The notes beneath the pieces were generated by a model that ran no database searches, was not told the origin of the DNA, and was given only the letters and a program-made list of their open reading frames with translations. A stretch of DNA of 64,000 nucleotides, taken from contig NZ_AHMM02000006.1 in the NCBI RefSeq assembly GCF_000243675.2, positions 310,001-374,000 of the forward strand, written 5' to 3'. Source of the stretch: Leptospira inadai serovar Lyme str. 10. Its GTDB lineage: Bacteria; Spirochaetota; Leptospiria; Leptospirales; Leptospiraceae. The first letter of the stretch is position 1. Each line of letters opens with the position of its first letter. Positions 1-10,437 of the stretch are shown here, one piece after another. Position numbers and translations under genes: made by a program.

Positions 1-58
1 TGCATATATACTATATATATGATATCTATTTAAATGTAAAGTAAAAGATTTGGCATAT

Positions 59-396
59 CAGAGGACAGAGGACAGAGGACAGAGGACAGAGGACAGAGGA
101 CAGAGGACAGAGGACAGAGGACAGAGGACAGAGGACAGAGGACAGAGGACAGAGGACAGAGGACAGAGGACAGAGGACAGAGGACAGATAATTATTTCTA
201 TTTCCCTGGCAACAATTTTTTCAAAAACGAATTATGTTGGAGTTCCTGTGCAGTAGATCTTTTCCTCTGCCGCTGCTGCCTTTACAATGTCGAGCAGCTT
301 CTGTCTAGCGCGAGCGAAGCGAGCGCGTCTGACCTCTGTCTTCAGTCCTCTGAAAGCGAACGCCTCTGTCTTCCGTCCTCCGTCTTCCGTTTATAG
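59..396. mobile_element. Heptamer-bounded interspersed element, copy A
   Basis: This stretch holds no convincing gene. It opens with a long GAGGACA array, continues with a core starting GATAATTATTTC, passes through a module ending TCGAGCAGCTTCTGTCT and a GCGAGCGAAGCGAGC-rich tail, and closes with heptamers on the opposite strand (TGTCTTC, CGTCCTC, CGTCTTC) just before TTATAG. Its left core matches copy B at 17919 and its right module matches copies at 21303 and 22859. It ends about 40 bp beyond the 3' end of the tetR gene. There is no transposase, so it would be a non-autonomous element. Bases 1-58 are AT-rich and show nothing else. Confidence 0.7.
61..186. repeat. Tandem heptamer array, 18 x GAGGACA
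   Basis: Eighteen uninterrupted exact copies of the 7-bp unit GAGGACA. Because 7 is not a multiple of 3 and the unit has no stop codon in any frame on either strand, the array is open in all six frames, which explains the spurious Gln-Arg-Thr-Glu-Asp-Arg-Gly ORF here. Shorter arrays of the same unit occur at 17905 (2 copies), 21303 (4), 21468 (4, degenerate) and 22859 (7, one variant). The perfection of the array suggests length variation by slippage. Confidence 0.95.
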
Positions 397-433
397 AATT
401 CGATTAGAAATCCGGGTTTTCCCAAAGGTTGGT

Positions 434-985
434 TTAGGTATTTTCGAGCGCATATACGATATAAGCGCGAAAATCTTCCAAACTGAATTCTTTCCTATTC
501 GTAAGATAATTGATCATATAGCCGATCGTGGAAGAAGATAGATTTTTCACTTCGAATTCGGTATAGTTCGGCTTTAACGCGAGAATTACTTTCTTTGAAT
601 TTTCGTAAAAGATCAGATTTACGAGATGAATGTTCCGGCGCTTCAATCTATGTATTTTGGGTTGAAGCATCAGATTCCAATAGAGTCTTAAATATTCTTC
701 GTTTTCCTTTACCAGTTTTATGATCTGTCCGGCAAGGAATTCGATCAATTCTTTTCGATCGTCGGGAGAGGTAAGATTCTCGGGAAGATACTTTTTTAGA
801 ATTTTATCATGCGATTGAATGATACCTACTAGAATGGATTCTTTGGATTCGAAATACCGGTACGCTAAGCCTAACGATAATCCGGCGCGTTGCGCGATTT
901 GCCGCATCGTAGTGCCATGATATCCCTGCTCCGAAAAAAGCCTAAGAGATGTTTTTAGGATTAGGTCTCGCGTATCCTTCGCCAT
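434..985 (-). CDS. TetR/AcrR-family transcriptional regulator
   Basis: A 183-residue protein of typical TetR size. The N-terminus carries the family helix-turn-helix: a first helix around LRLFSEQGYHGTTMRQIA and a recognition helix around AGLSLGLAYRYFESKE (about residues 15-52). The remaining 130 residues are helical and would form the ligand-binding and dimer domain, which does not reveal the ligand. The gene lies 3 bp downstream of the aldolase-like gene on the same strand, so the two are probably co-transcribed and the regulator may control that operon. Heptamer element A lies just beyond its 3' end. The family call is secure; the target and inducer are unknown. Confidence 0.9.
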   Translation of the reverse strand: MAKDTRDLILKTSLRLFSEQGYHGTTMRQIAQRAGLSLGLAYRYFESKESILVGIIQSHDKILKKYLPENLTSPDDRKELIEFLAGQIIKLVKENEEYLRLYWNLMLQPKIHRLKRRNIHLVNLIFYENSKKVILALKPNYTEFEVKNLSSSTIGYMINYLTNRKEFSLEDFRAYIVYALENT

Positions 986-988
986 TTT

Positions 989-1792
989 TTAGCGGATGGA
1001 ATAAAGAACCTTGCGAGATCCAATTCTTTCACGGTTTGTTTCCATGCGATTCTTATATGCGAACGCTTTTTCCGGTTTTAAAATCGAAAGAAGATCATAA
1101 AGTTCGATTTCGAACTGAAGCATAGCTTCCGCCACTTCTTCGGCCCCTTTCTCTACGGACCGTTTGGCATCCACGCATACGTGTCTGGAGTTTATTTTAT
1201 CGGGTCCGATTTCTTCGGCAATTTTTCGGAAATTCTGTTTCGTAATCGTTCCGCCGACGGAGGTTTTTTTACCGCGATCCTTGGAAATCGCCACGATCGT
1301 TTTGGTGACTTTCATGACTTCCTCGTCATCGGGAATCAGGCCCATGGAAGCGGATAAATCGGATCGAGCCGCGGTCACCTGATCCAGTTCTTCGAAGGAT
1401 TTTGAATCCACAATTTCCAGGAGATTCTTATACCCGGTAATCGTTTCCAGATTCATGGCTTTGGATACTTTTCGAAACGTAACAGGGGGAAGCATACTTC
1501 TGAGAGTGGAGATGAAGTTTTTGAGGGCGTAGGCCGATTCGATCATCGGAGCCGAAATACCTTCGATTTCCTCTTTTACGAGCATTCGGATATCCGTCCT
1601 CGCTTCCGGTCCCCCGATTTTGACCGTTACCGGCGCCACGTCTTTGGCAACCAGGTGGAGAATCCTGATTTCCTCGGCGTCCATATCCTCGGTTTCCGTT
1701 CCGCCTTTTAAGCCGACGATAGGATAGGTCGTCGTCAAAGAAATAAGGTAGCGGCGAAGTTCGATGATTTTGCGGTCAATCTGCTCTTTCAC
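989..1792 (-). CDS. HpcH/HpaI aldolase/citrate lyase-like protein
   Basis: A 267-residue protein with the signature of the HpcH/HpaI (citrate lyase beta) TIM-barrel family. The segment VKIGGPEARTDIRMLVKEEI followed by APMIESAYALKNFI resembles the strand pair bearing the metal-ligand glutamate (PMIES). Members cleave or form C-C bonds in oxo-acids or CoA thioesters using a divalent metal. The substrate cannot be read from the sequence, and the protein looks divergent, so a catalytically altered homologue is possible. It is the first gene of a two-gene operon with the tetR gene and is divergent from lepB, with an 86-bp gap that must hold promoters for both directions. Confidence 0.6.
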   Translation of the reverse strand: MKEQIDRKIIELRRYLISLTTTYPIVGLKGGTETEDMDAEEIRILHLVAKDVAPVTVKIGGPEARTDIRMLVKEEIEGISAPMIESAYALKNFISTLRSMLPPVTFRKVSKAMNLETITGYKNLLEIVDSKSFEELDQVTAARSDLSASMGLIPDDEEVMKVTKTIVAISKDRGKKTSVGGTITKQNFRKIAEEIGPDKINSRHVCVDAKRSVEKGAEEVAEAMLQFEIELYDLLSILKPEKAFAYKNRMETNRERIGSRKVLYSIR

Positions 1793-1878
1793 CTTTCTAG
1801 TATCGTCCTTTCTCTGAAAAGCGTAAGGATTTTTGGTGCGTGATTGACGGGAAATCCTAATCTCCTTTCCATAGACCT

Positions 1879-2859
1879 ATGAGCGAGCCCCAGGGCATTC
1901 CGTCTAAAAAAAGCCTAATATCAGGATTTGTGGAAGAAGAATCGATATCTTCCACTTTTTCATTCATCGTAATCGTAGTTTTGGTATTGGCATTTAAATC
2001 CTCGGTGTTGGATGCTAATAATATCCCTTCCGGATCCATGATCCCGACTTTAAAAATCGGAGACTTTCTTTTCGTGAATAAGATGAGGTATTCCTTTAGA
2101 ATGCCGTTTACGGAAAAGGAGCTGTTTCGATACGATAATCCTAAAAGAGGGGATATCGTAACATTTATTCCTCCGCAAAGGGCCATGACGGAACCGGGCG
2201 ATACTCGGGACGGGTTTTTTCCTAAGCGTTATGTAAAACGAGTCATCGGTTTACCGGGGGATACGATTCGAATCACTTTGACGAATATTCGTAGAGACAA
2301 TCACTATTCCACGTATTCTGCAATCGAGTATAAGGAAAAAGGGAGTTCCGAATTTACCAAGTACAAATATAGGGAAGTCCAACCAGGCACCTTGCTGTAT
2401 GACCTGGACAATACGCGGGCGCTGAGCGGCTTCTTGTACAAAGAAGAAAAACCCGGTTTCGAGCATTACGTTTTAGAAGGAAGCGATTCCCTTTACTATC
2501 ACGGGTCCGATTGCTATAAACCTAGCGGCTGTGAAATTCCGGCGGATCATTATATGATGGAAGGAGACAATCGCCCCGATTCATCCGATTCGAGATATTG
2601 GGGGTTTGTCCCTAGGGAAGATGTGCTCGGAAAAGCCGCCATGATTTACTTTTCCGTAAATTGGAAAGATTCCGTCTGTCAGTACAAGAGCGGTCAAGAA
2701 TTAGCCGAAAAAGGCGTCCAGTATGCGGAACAGTACGAAGGCTCCGAACTAAAGAGTAGCTGTGGAGATCCTTCCGCCAATTGGATTCTCCGAACGATTT
2801 TATATCGAATTCCTAGAATGGAAATTCGATGGGCCAGAATCGGGACCATCTTGCAGTAG
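1879..2859 (+). CDS. lepB: Signal peptidase I
   Basis: A 326-residue membrane-anchored serine protease that removes signal peptides from exported preproteins. A single N-terminal membrane segment (about residues 27-40) precedes the catalytic serine box NIPSGSMIPTL (Ser53). The general-base lysine lies in YVKRVIGLPGD (Lys120), and a later GDNRPDSSDSRYWG box (about residue 230) is typical of the family. An insertion of roughly 90 residues separates the lysine box from the GDN box, which makes the protein longer than most Gram-positive homologues. It ends 8 bp before the first small gene of the ATP synthase cluster and may be co-transcribed with it. Confidence 0.95.
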   Translation: MSEPQGIPSKKSLISGFVEEESISSTFSFIVIVVLVLAFKSSVLDANNIPSGSMIPTLKIGDFLFVNKMRYSFRMPFTEKELFRYDNPKRGDIVTFIPPQRAMTEPGDTRDGFFPKRYVKRVIGLPGDTIRITLTNIRRDNHYSTYSAIEYKEKGSSEFTKYKYREVQPGTLLYDLDNTRALSGFLYKEEKPGFEHYVLEGSDSLYYHGSDCYKPSGCEIPADHYMMEGDNRPDSSDSRYWGFVPREDVLGKAAMIYFSVNWKDSVCQYKSGQELAEKGVQYAEQYEGSELKSSCGDPSANWILRTILYRIPRMEIRWARIGTILQ

Positions 2860-2867
2860 GCAAACGT

Positions 2868-3098
2868 ATGCCCGAGCCCGAATCTAAGAAGCCGAAAGAA
2901 GCCTCTCCCTGGGAGCTAGCCGGACTTGGGATGGAGTTTTGCTTTATCCTCGTAGGATCGATCTTTATCGGGAATTATCTGGATTCCAAATTCGGGTTCT
3001 CTCCCTTCGGAATTTTAGGCGGCTCCGTGATCGGTTTTACGTACGGGATTTATTACATTCTCTATCGTGTGGCAAAACATGAGAGAGGGGAAAAGTAG
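2868..3098 (+). CDS. AtpZ/AtpI-like small membrane protein
   Basis: A 76-residue protein starting at the ATG at 2868 (MPEPESKK). An upstream in-frame start at 2829 would overlap lepB and add unlikely residues. After a charged N-terminus there are two membrane segments, around GMEFCFILVGSIFIGNYLD and GILGGSVIGFTYGIYYILY. This is the pattern of the AtpZ (putative F0F1 ATPase subunit) family encoded at the head of atp operons, thought to help assemble the c-ring or transport Mg2+/Ca2+. Its place directly before the other F0 genes supports the call. Confidence 0.7.
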   Translation: MPEPESKKPKEASPWELAGLGMEFCFILVGSIFIGNYLDSKFGFSPFGILGGSVIGFTYGIYYILYRVAKHERGEK

Positions 3099-3109
3099 CT
3101 CTACCTTCG

Positions 3110-3457
3110 ATGCAAGAAGGTCTATTCAATCCTAAAAAATACGGTTTCGGCGCGCTGCTAATAAGCCTTGCATCCCTTACTTTATTTCTGTTCGGACCCG
3201 ACTTAAATTTCGGTTTTTGGAAGGGTGTTGTCTCATCTCTTCTCCTTTCTTTTTTCTCCTATTCGATCCGATTTTATATCCTTTTGAAGAATCCTATAGA
3301 CGGCGTGAACGCGCAATTAGGAACGAACGTTCTATTTTTTTTCATTCATACGGCTTGTTTGTTTACGTTTTTATGGATGGGGGAACGTGAAGGATTTGTA
3401 ATCGGTTTTTTTATTGCCCATTTCGCGAACATATTAATATTGGTATTCGCAAGGTGA
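3110..3457 (+). CDS. ATP synthase subunit I-like membrane protein
   Basis: A 115-residue, very hydrophobic protein with about four predicted membrane segments: around residues 13-30, 36-55, 70-88 and 93-114. Size, topology and position between the AtpZ-like gene and atpB match the AtpI/UncI family of c-ring assembly factors, although sequence identity to that family cannot be judged by eye. It begins 11 bp after the previous gene. A 117-bp gap follows before atpB, so an additional promoter there is possible. Confidence 0.55.
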   Translation: MQEGLFNPKKYGFGALLISLASLTLFLFGPDLNFGFWKGVVSSLLLSFFSYSIRFYILLKNPIDGVNAQLGTNVLFFFIHTACLFTFLWMGEREGFVIGFFIAHFANILILVFAR

Positions 3458-3574
3458 AGGGACGAGCGCCGTTTAGAAGTGTTTTCGACCGATCCGAGCT
3501 GAACGTTAGAACCCCGGGGTTTTCTTCCCGGAAACCTGTTTCCCACAAAAGGAAACCGCGCATCTTTTAAACGT

Positions 3575-4639
3575 ATGTTGAAACGACTCTTTGCTGCAAT
3601 CCTACTTCTTTCCGCCCTACCTGCGTTCGCGTCCGAATCCGCCGGAGAGGGATTTGATTTAAACGAAGTTCTGGTTCATCACTTGATGGATCACGCCGAG
3701 TTTCCTTTGAACATCGGTGGTCATAAGATCTATGAAGATCAACTAGGGTTCGATCCTTCCAAGGATGCTATTTTCTTCGACCATCACCATAATAAGAGGT
3801 TCCATTTTGTGGGAGGTTTCGATCTGCATATCACTCGCAGGGTGACCATGATGTGGATCGTTTCATTTTTATTATTCGTAATTTTTATTCCTGCCGCCAG
3901 AATCATTTCCAAAAATCCTCTGAAAGTGCAGGGCCGGTTTGCAAACGTCGTGGAAACTTCCGTCGACTTCCTAAAAAAGGATGTGGTCGATTCCAATATG
4001 GACGGCCACGGACACGGTTATTACCATTACATATTCTCTCTGTTCTTTTTTATACTTTTCTGTAATCTCTTAGGTCTGATTCCCCCCGTCGGAGAAATCG
4101 TCGAGCTGGGTTCCGAATTTGTACATAGTTACGTGCATGTGGGAGAGGAGGCGGACGAGGCGGTTTCCTCTATTCCGGCTAACGCTCATCACGAACCGAT
4201 CTGGTTCGCGAAAGTTTGGAACGGAATCACTGTAACAGGCGACGTGTCCGTAACCATGACTTTAGCGCTGATGACCATGGCCTTGATCTATGCTGCCGGG
4301 TTTATATACCAAGGACCTAAGTTCGTGATTCATTCCGTTCCCAACGGGGTTCCTTGGCCCCTATATTTCTTAATGTGGCCTTTGGAGTTTATCGTTTCCC
4401 CGGCCGCAAAAACGTTCGCGTTAACTGTGCGTCTTTTAGCGAACATGACCGCCGGGCACGTTATTATTTTGGCATTGATGGGCTTTATTTTCCAATTTAG
4501 GGCCTGGGGAATTATCCCGGTATCAATGGTAGGAGCGGGAGTGATTTACGTTTTGGAACTATTCGTGGCGTTCCTGCAAGCGTATGTCTTCGCCCTTTTA
4601 ACTTCGCTCTTCGTGGGCTTGAGTATGCATAGGCATTAA
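3575..4639 (+). CDS. atpB: F0F1 ATP synthase subunit a
   Basis: A 354-residue subunit a, the membrane stator half-channel of the F0 motor, longer than the usual 230-270. It begins with a signal-peptide-like stretch (LFAAILLLSALPAFA) and a His/Asp-rich exported segment before the first membrane helix near residue 90. A second acidic and His-rich insertion (about residues 180-215, including VGEEADEAVSS) lies between membrane helices. The essential arginine sits in FALTVRLLANMTAGH, as in all H+ or Na+ translocating a-subunits. The operon order B-E-F-H-A-G-D-C is canonical. Confidence 0.95.
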   Translation: MLKRLFAAILLLSALPAFASESAGEGFDLNEVLVHHLMDHAEFPLNIGGHKIYEDQLGFDPSKDAIFFDHHHNKRFHFVGGFDLHITRRVTMMWIVSFLLFVIFIPAARIISKNPLKVQGRFANVVETSVDFLKKDVVDSNMDGHGHGYYHYIFSLFFFILFCNLLGLIPPVGEIVELGSEFVHSYVHVGEEADEAVSSIPANAHHEPIWFAKVWNGITVTGDVSVTMTLALMTMALIYAAGFIYQGPKFVIHSVPNGVPWPLYFLMWPLEFIVSPAAKTFALTVRLLANMTAGHVIILALMGFIFQFRAWGIIPVSMVGAGVIYVLELFVAFLQAYVFALLTSLFVGLSMHRH

Positions 4640-4678
4640 TTTTAATCATTGTGAGTTCAAACAGGAGATAGTAGCAAT

Positions 4679-4972
4679 ATGGAATTCGGACTAGGATATA
4701 TCGGAGTAGGAATCGCAGCTGGAATCGCCATCCTCGGTGCAGGTTTAGGAATCGGAAGAATCGGTGGATCCGCTGCAGAAGGCATCAGTCGTCAGCCGGA
4801 AGCCGGTGGTAAGATTCAGACTGCGATGATCATTTCTGCAGCTCTTATCGAAGGTGCCGCACTTTTCGCTCTCGTTATCGCATTCCTCGCAGCAGGAACC
4901 TTAAACGACGCCGTTAAGTCCAGCGTTGAAAAGGCTAAAACCGCAGTTTCCGCACCAGCCGAAGGTAAATAA
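4679..4972 (+). CDS. atpE: F0F1 ATP synthase subunit c
   Basis: A 97-residue proteolipid with two membrane helices joined by the polar loop SRQPE, forming the rotor ring. The ion-binding carboxylate is the glutamate in SAALIEGAALFALV. It is followed by Gly-Ala rather than the Ser/Thr typical of Na+-binding rings, which points to proton coupling (inference from known c-ring signatures). The C-terminus has an extra short charged tail (VEKAKTAVSAPAEGK). A good ribosome site (CAGGAGATAG) precedes the ATG. Confidence 0.96.
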   Translation: MEFGLGYIGVGIAAGIAILGAGLGIGRIGGSAAEGISRQPEAGGKIQTAMIISAALIEGAALFALVIAFLAAGTLNDAVKSSVEKAKTAVSAPAEGK

Positions 4973-4974
4973 TC

Positions 4975-5499
4975 TTGTTTCTCTTAGCAGCTAAGGGGCT
5001 AAACGGTCTTCTTGACGTAAATCCGGGTCTGGTTGTTTGGACCCTGATTACATTCGGGATCGTCGTACTCGTCCTAAAGAAATTCGCCTGGGATGTCATT
5101 CTCAAAGCGCTCGATGAACGGGCCGAGACCATTCAAAACGATATTCGGAAAGCTGCGGACATTCGTTCGGAGGCGGAAGCACTGCTCAAGGATTACGAAG
5201 CTAAGATTTCGGTAGCCCGCGATCAGGCAAACGGAATCGTTTCGGAAGCGAAATCGGATGCGACGAACCTGCGGAATAAGATGTTAGAAGATGCAGCTAA
5301 AGACGTGAAGCAATTAAAGGATAGCGCAGTAAGAGATATAGAGATGGCAAAATCCAAAGCTTTAGCGGAACTCCAGGCGCAGATCGTAGGCATGGCCGTC
5401 CAAGTCGCAGGCCTAGTGCTGGAGAAGCAGTTGAAAGCGGACGACTATGAGTCATTCATCGAAAACGAGCTAGGCAAGATCAAGAAACTGAGTGCTTAA
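4975..5499 (+). CDS. atpF: F0F1 ATP synthase subunit b
   Basis: A 174-residue peripheral-stalk subunit starting at a TTG codon 2 bp after the atpE stop. One N-terminal membrane helix (LVVWTLITFGIVVLVLKKFAW) is followed by a long charged coiled coil (about residues 40-150) that bridges F0 to the delta subunit. No better ATG is available upstream, and a later start would remove the membrane anchor. The tight spacing indicates translational coupling with atpE. Confidence 0.92.
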   Translation: MFLLAAKGLNGLLDVNPGLVVWTLITFGIVVLVLKKFAWDVILKALDERAETIQNDIRKAADIRSEAEALLKDYEAKISVARDQANGIVSEAKSDATNLRNKMLEDAAKDVKQLKDSAVRDIEMAKSKALAELQAQIVGMAVQVAGLVLEKQLKADDYESFIENELGKIKKLSA

Positions 5500-5504
5500 T
5501 TGAT

Positions 5505-6065
5505 ATGAGCTATTCCGCGATTCCCAAAACCTACGCTACCGCATTTGCGGACGCAAGTGCTTCCCTGGAAGATGCCGAGCAAGAATTGGACTCGGTAATC
5601 CAAGTCATAAAATCGGAACATCCGTTTCGCGACTTTTTTGAGATCCCTTCCGTGACGATGGACGAAAAAGAACGCGTCCTAAACAAAACGTTTCAGGGGA
5701 AGATCTCGGAAATTACTTTAAATTTTCTGCAAGTGTTATTGCATAGAGGGAGATTTTCCTTTTTATTCGAGATCCATGACGCTTTCAAAGAGGAATTGGA
5801 TCGGAAAAAAGGACGGATTCGTGCGAAAGTAAGGAGCTATCCCGCTCTCGATGATGCGCAACTGGCGAGATTGCGCGATGTTCTAAAGGATAAATTCAAG
5901 TCAGATTTCATTCTGGAAGCCACGGAGGATCCGAGCCTAATCGGCGGTTTTGTGGTCCGCTTCCATGACCTGGCGATCGATTCTTCCATGAAGAACCAGC
6001 TAAAGAAGGTAAGGCAAGCCTTGCTGGAAACTAAACTACCGGTCGGAGTTGTGTATGAAAATTAA
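5505..6065 (+). CDS. atpH: F0F1 ATP synthase subunit delta
   Basis: A 186-residue delta subunit that links the top of F1 to the b stalk. The N-terminal helical bundle contains the family YATAFADA motif, and the C-terminal part contains [25 protein letters not shown], matching the conserved GGf.v.i.d..iDgSi..qL..l pattern. It starts with ATG 5 bp after atpF and overlaps the start of atpA by 11 bp, which suggests translational coupling. Confidence 0.93.
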   Translation: MSYSAIPKTYATAFADASASLEDAEQELDSVIQVIKSEHPFRDFFEIPSVTMDEKERVLNKTFQGKISEITLNFLQVLLHRGRFSFLFEIHDAFKEELDRKKGRIRAKVRSYPALDDAQLARLRDVLKDKFKSDFILEATEDPSLIGGFVVRFHDLAIDSSMKNQLKKVRQALLETKLPVGVVYEN

Positions 6066-7569
6066 AACGGACGAAATTGCGTCGGTTCTTAAACAAGAAA
6101 TTCTAAATTATAAAAAAGACCTAAGTGTGGAAGAAGTCGGAACCGTTCTGGAAGTAGGGGACGGTATTGCGAGAGTCTTCGGACTTAGAAACGTCATGGC
6201 CGGAGAGCTCGTTGAATTTCAAAACGGAGTTCGCGGACAGGCGTTCAACTTGGAAGATAATTCCGTAGGTGTGATCATTTACGGGGAATATAAAAATATC
6301 CAAGAAGGCCACACCGTAAAACGTACTGATAAAATTCTAGAGGTTCCGGTCGGACCTGAACTTCTAGGCAGAGTCGTAAATCCCTTGGGCGAGCCACTCG
6401 ACGGAAAAGGCCCGATCAATACCAAGCAAACTCGCCCTGTGGAAAGTCCTGCCCCAGGCATCTCGATGAGACAGCCTGTGGAAGAGCCGATGCAAACCGG
6501 TATCAAAAGTATAGACGCCATGATCCCGATCGGCCGTGGCCAACGCGAGTTGATCATCGGCGACCGTGGAACGGGCAAGACGTCCATCGCATTGGATACG
6601 ATTATCAATCAAAAAGGTTCCGGCGTGATCTGCGTGTATGTGGCGATCGGTCAGAAAGCTTCTACAGTAGCGACTACCGTAGAAAAACTCAAGGCAGTCG
6701 GCGCTATGGATTACACGATCGTGGTTTCCGCAACGGCTGCCGATCCGGCTCCTATGCAATACATTGCCCCTTATTCCGGCTGCTCCTTTGCGGAATACTT
6801 TATGTATAACGAGAAAAAGGCGACCCTAGTGGTATATGATGACCTTTCCAAGCAAGCGGTTGCCTATCGTCAAATGTCCTTATTACTTCGTCGTCCTCCG
6901 GGCCGCGAAGCGTATCCTGGAGACGTTTTCTATCTTCATTCCCGCTTATTAGAGCGTGCGGCGAAACTAGACGAGAAATACGGTGCCGGTTCTTTGACCG
7001 CGCTTCCGATCATCGAAACGCAGGAAGGCGAGGTTTCCGCTTATATTCCTACGAACGTGATTTCCATCACCGACGGACAGATCTATCTCCAGTCCAACTT
7101 ATTCGCTTCGGGCGTAAGACCCGCCGTCGACGTGGGTATTTCGGTATCTCGCGTGGGTTCCGCAGCACAGATCAAGGCAATGAAACAGGTTGCCGGAAAG
7201 ATGAAGTTGGAATTGGCTCAGTTCCGGGAACTCGAAGCGTTTGCCCAATTGGGAACGGAATTGGATCCGATCACTCAGTCTCAGTTGGATCGCGGTTACA
7301 GAATCGTAGAAGTCTTAAAGCAACCCGTATCGAACCCATATCCGGTAGAAGAACAGGTAGTGGAAATTTTTGCGGTAACCCGCGGACATATGGATAAGGT
7401 TCCGGTATCGAAGGCGCGCGAATTCGGCGTCCATCTCTTAAACACGATTCGGGAACAATATCCGGAAGTCTTCCAGGCGATTCGCACCGAAAAGAAAATA
7501 GCCGACGAAAGCAAACTCGGTGAAGTCGTTTCCAAAATTGCTGGCGACTTCGTCAGGAACCTAAAGTAA
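6055..7569 (+). CDS. atpA: F0F1 ATP synthase subunit alpha
   Basis: A 504-residue F1 alpha subunit carrying the non-catalytic nucleotide sites. The ATG at 6055 ([10 protein letters not shown]) is chosen over an in-frame TTG two codons upstream. The P-loop is GDRGTGKT and the family signature ends in the [17 protein letters not shown] block. Length is normal for the family. It overlaps atpH by 11 bp and is followed 13 bp later by atpG. Confidence 0.97.
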   Translation: MKIKTDEIASVLKQEILNYKKDLSVEEVGTVLEVGDGIARVFGLRNVMAGELVEFQNGVRGQAFNLEDNSVGVIIYGEYKNIQEGHTVKRTDKILEVPVGPELLGRVVNPLGEPLDGKGPINTKQTRPVESPAPGISMRQPVEEPMQTGIKSIDAMIPIGRGQRELIIGDRGTGKTSIALDTIINQKGSGVICVYVAIGQKASTVATTVEKLKAVGAMDYTIVVSATAADPAPMQYIAPYSGCSFAEYFMYNEKKATLVVYDDLSKQAVAYRQMSLLLRRPPGREAYPGDVFYLHSRLLERAAKLDEKYGAGSLTALPIIETQEGEVSAYIPTNVISITDGQIYLQSNLFASGVRPAVDVGISVSRVGSAAQIKAMKQVAGKMKLELAQFRELEAFAQLGTELDPITQSQLDRGYRIVEVLKQPVSNPYPVEEQVVEIFAVTRGHMDKVPVSKAREFGVHLLNTIREQYPEVFQAIRTEKKIADESKLGEVVSKIAGDFVRNLK

Positions 7570-7582
7570 GCGGGAGAAGATC

Positions 7583-9872
<2,290 letters not shown>

Positions 9873-9873
<1 letters not shown>

Positions 9874-10256
9874 TGGCTAGTCCTAAGCTTACGGTTTCCG
9901 TTATTTCTCCGGAAAAGCTTCTCTATACCGGAGATGCCGATAGTCTGATTGTTCCGGGAAGCGAGGGATTCTTCGGAGTCCTTCCGGGACACACATCACT
10001 GGTATCCTTACTTGGAATCGGTGTTCTAGAAATCAGGCAAGGAAACAAAACGAAGATCGCGGTGATCGAAGGCGGTTTCTTTGAAATCCGCAATAATAAT
10101 GTTACGATCTTAACGGATCACGGTAGCTTGAAAGAAGAGATCGATTTAGAAGCCGCCAAAAAAGCCCTGGAAGACGCGGAAGCTCTTCCGCTTTCTCAGG
10201 AGAAAAATCTCCTCCTCCAAAAGGCAAAAACCCGAATTTTAGCGGCTTCTCGCTAA
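9873..10256 (+). CDS. atpC: F0F1 ATP synthase subunit epsilon
   Basis: A 127-residue epsilon subunit. The N-terminal beta-sandwich contains the typical [20 protein letters not shown] motif, and a C-terminal helical pair (about residues 88-127) could act as the inhibitory arm. It closes the atp operon. The 181 bp after it contain no clear terminator, so read-through into the acidic repeat gene is possible. Confidence 0.94.
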
Positions 10257-10437
10257 CTTTTAGGGTCCCCATATTCCGAAAATCAGTATAAGAACTCTTC
10301 TTTCCGAAGGCATCGCGGGAAGAAGAAAGAACTCATACGGACTCTCACTCATGAGATGTCTATGAGATAATTTTCGGATTGTATTTCCCTGGAAATTTAG
10401 GGATCTTCCGGTATAAGTGTTATATATTGTAGGAAGC

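Noticed and set aside
61..186. CRISPR-like array
   Set aside because: The repeats are 7 bp, contiguous and have no spacers; there are no cas genes.
50..541. Two ORFs (50-256 and 287-541) over the heptamer array and element tail
   Set aside because: The heptamer is open in all six frames, so long ORFs arise by chance; no ribosome site, no protein-like composition, and the second overlaps the end of tetR antisense.
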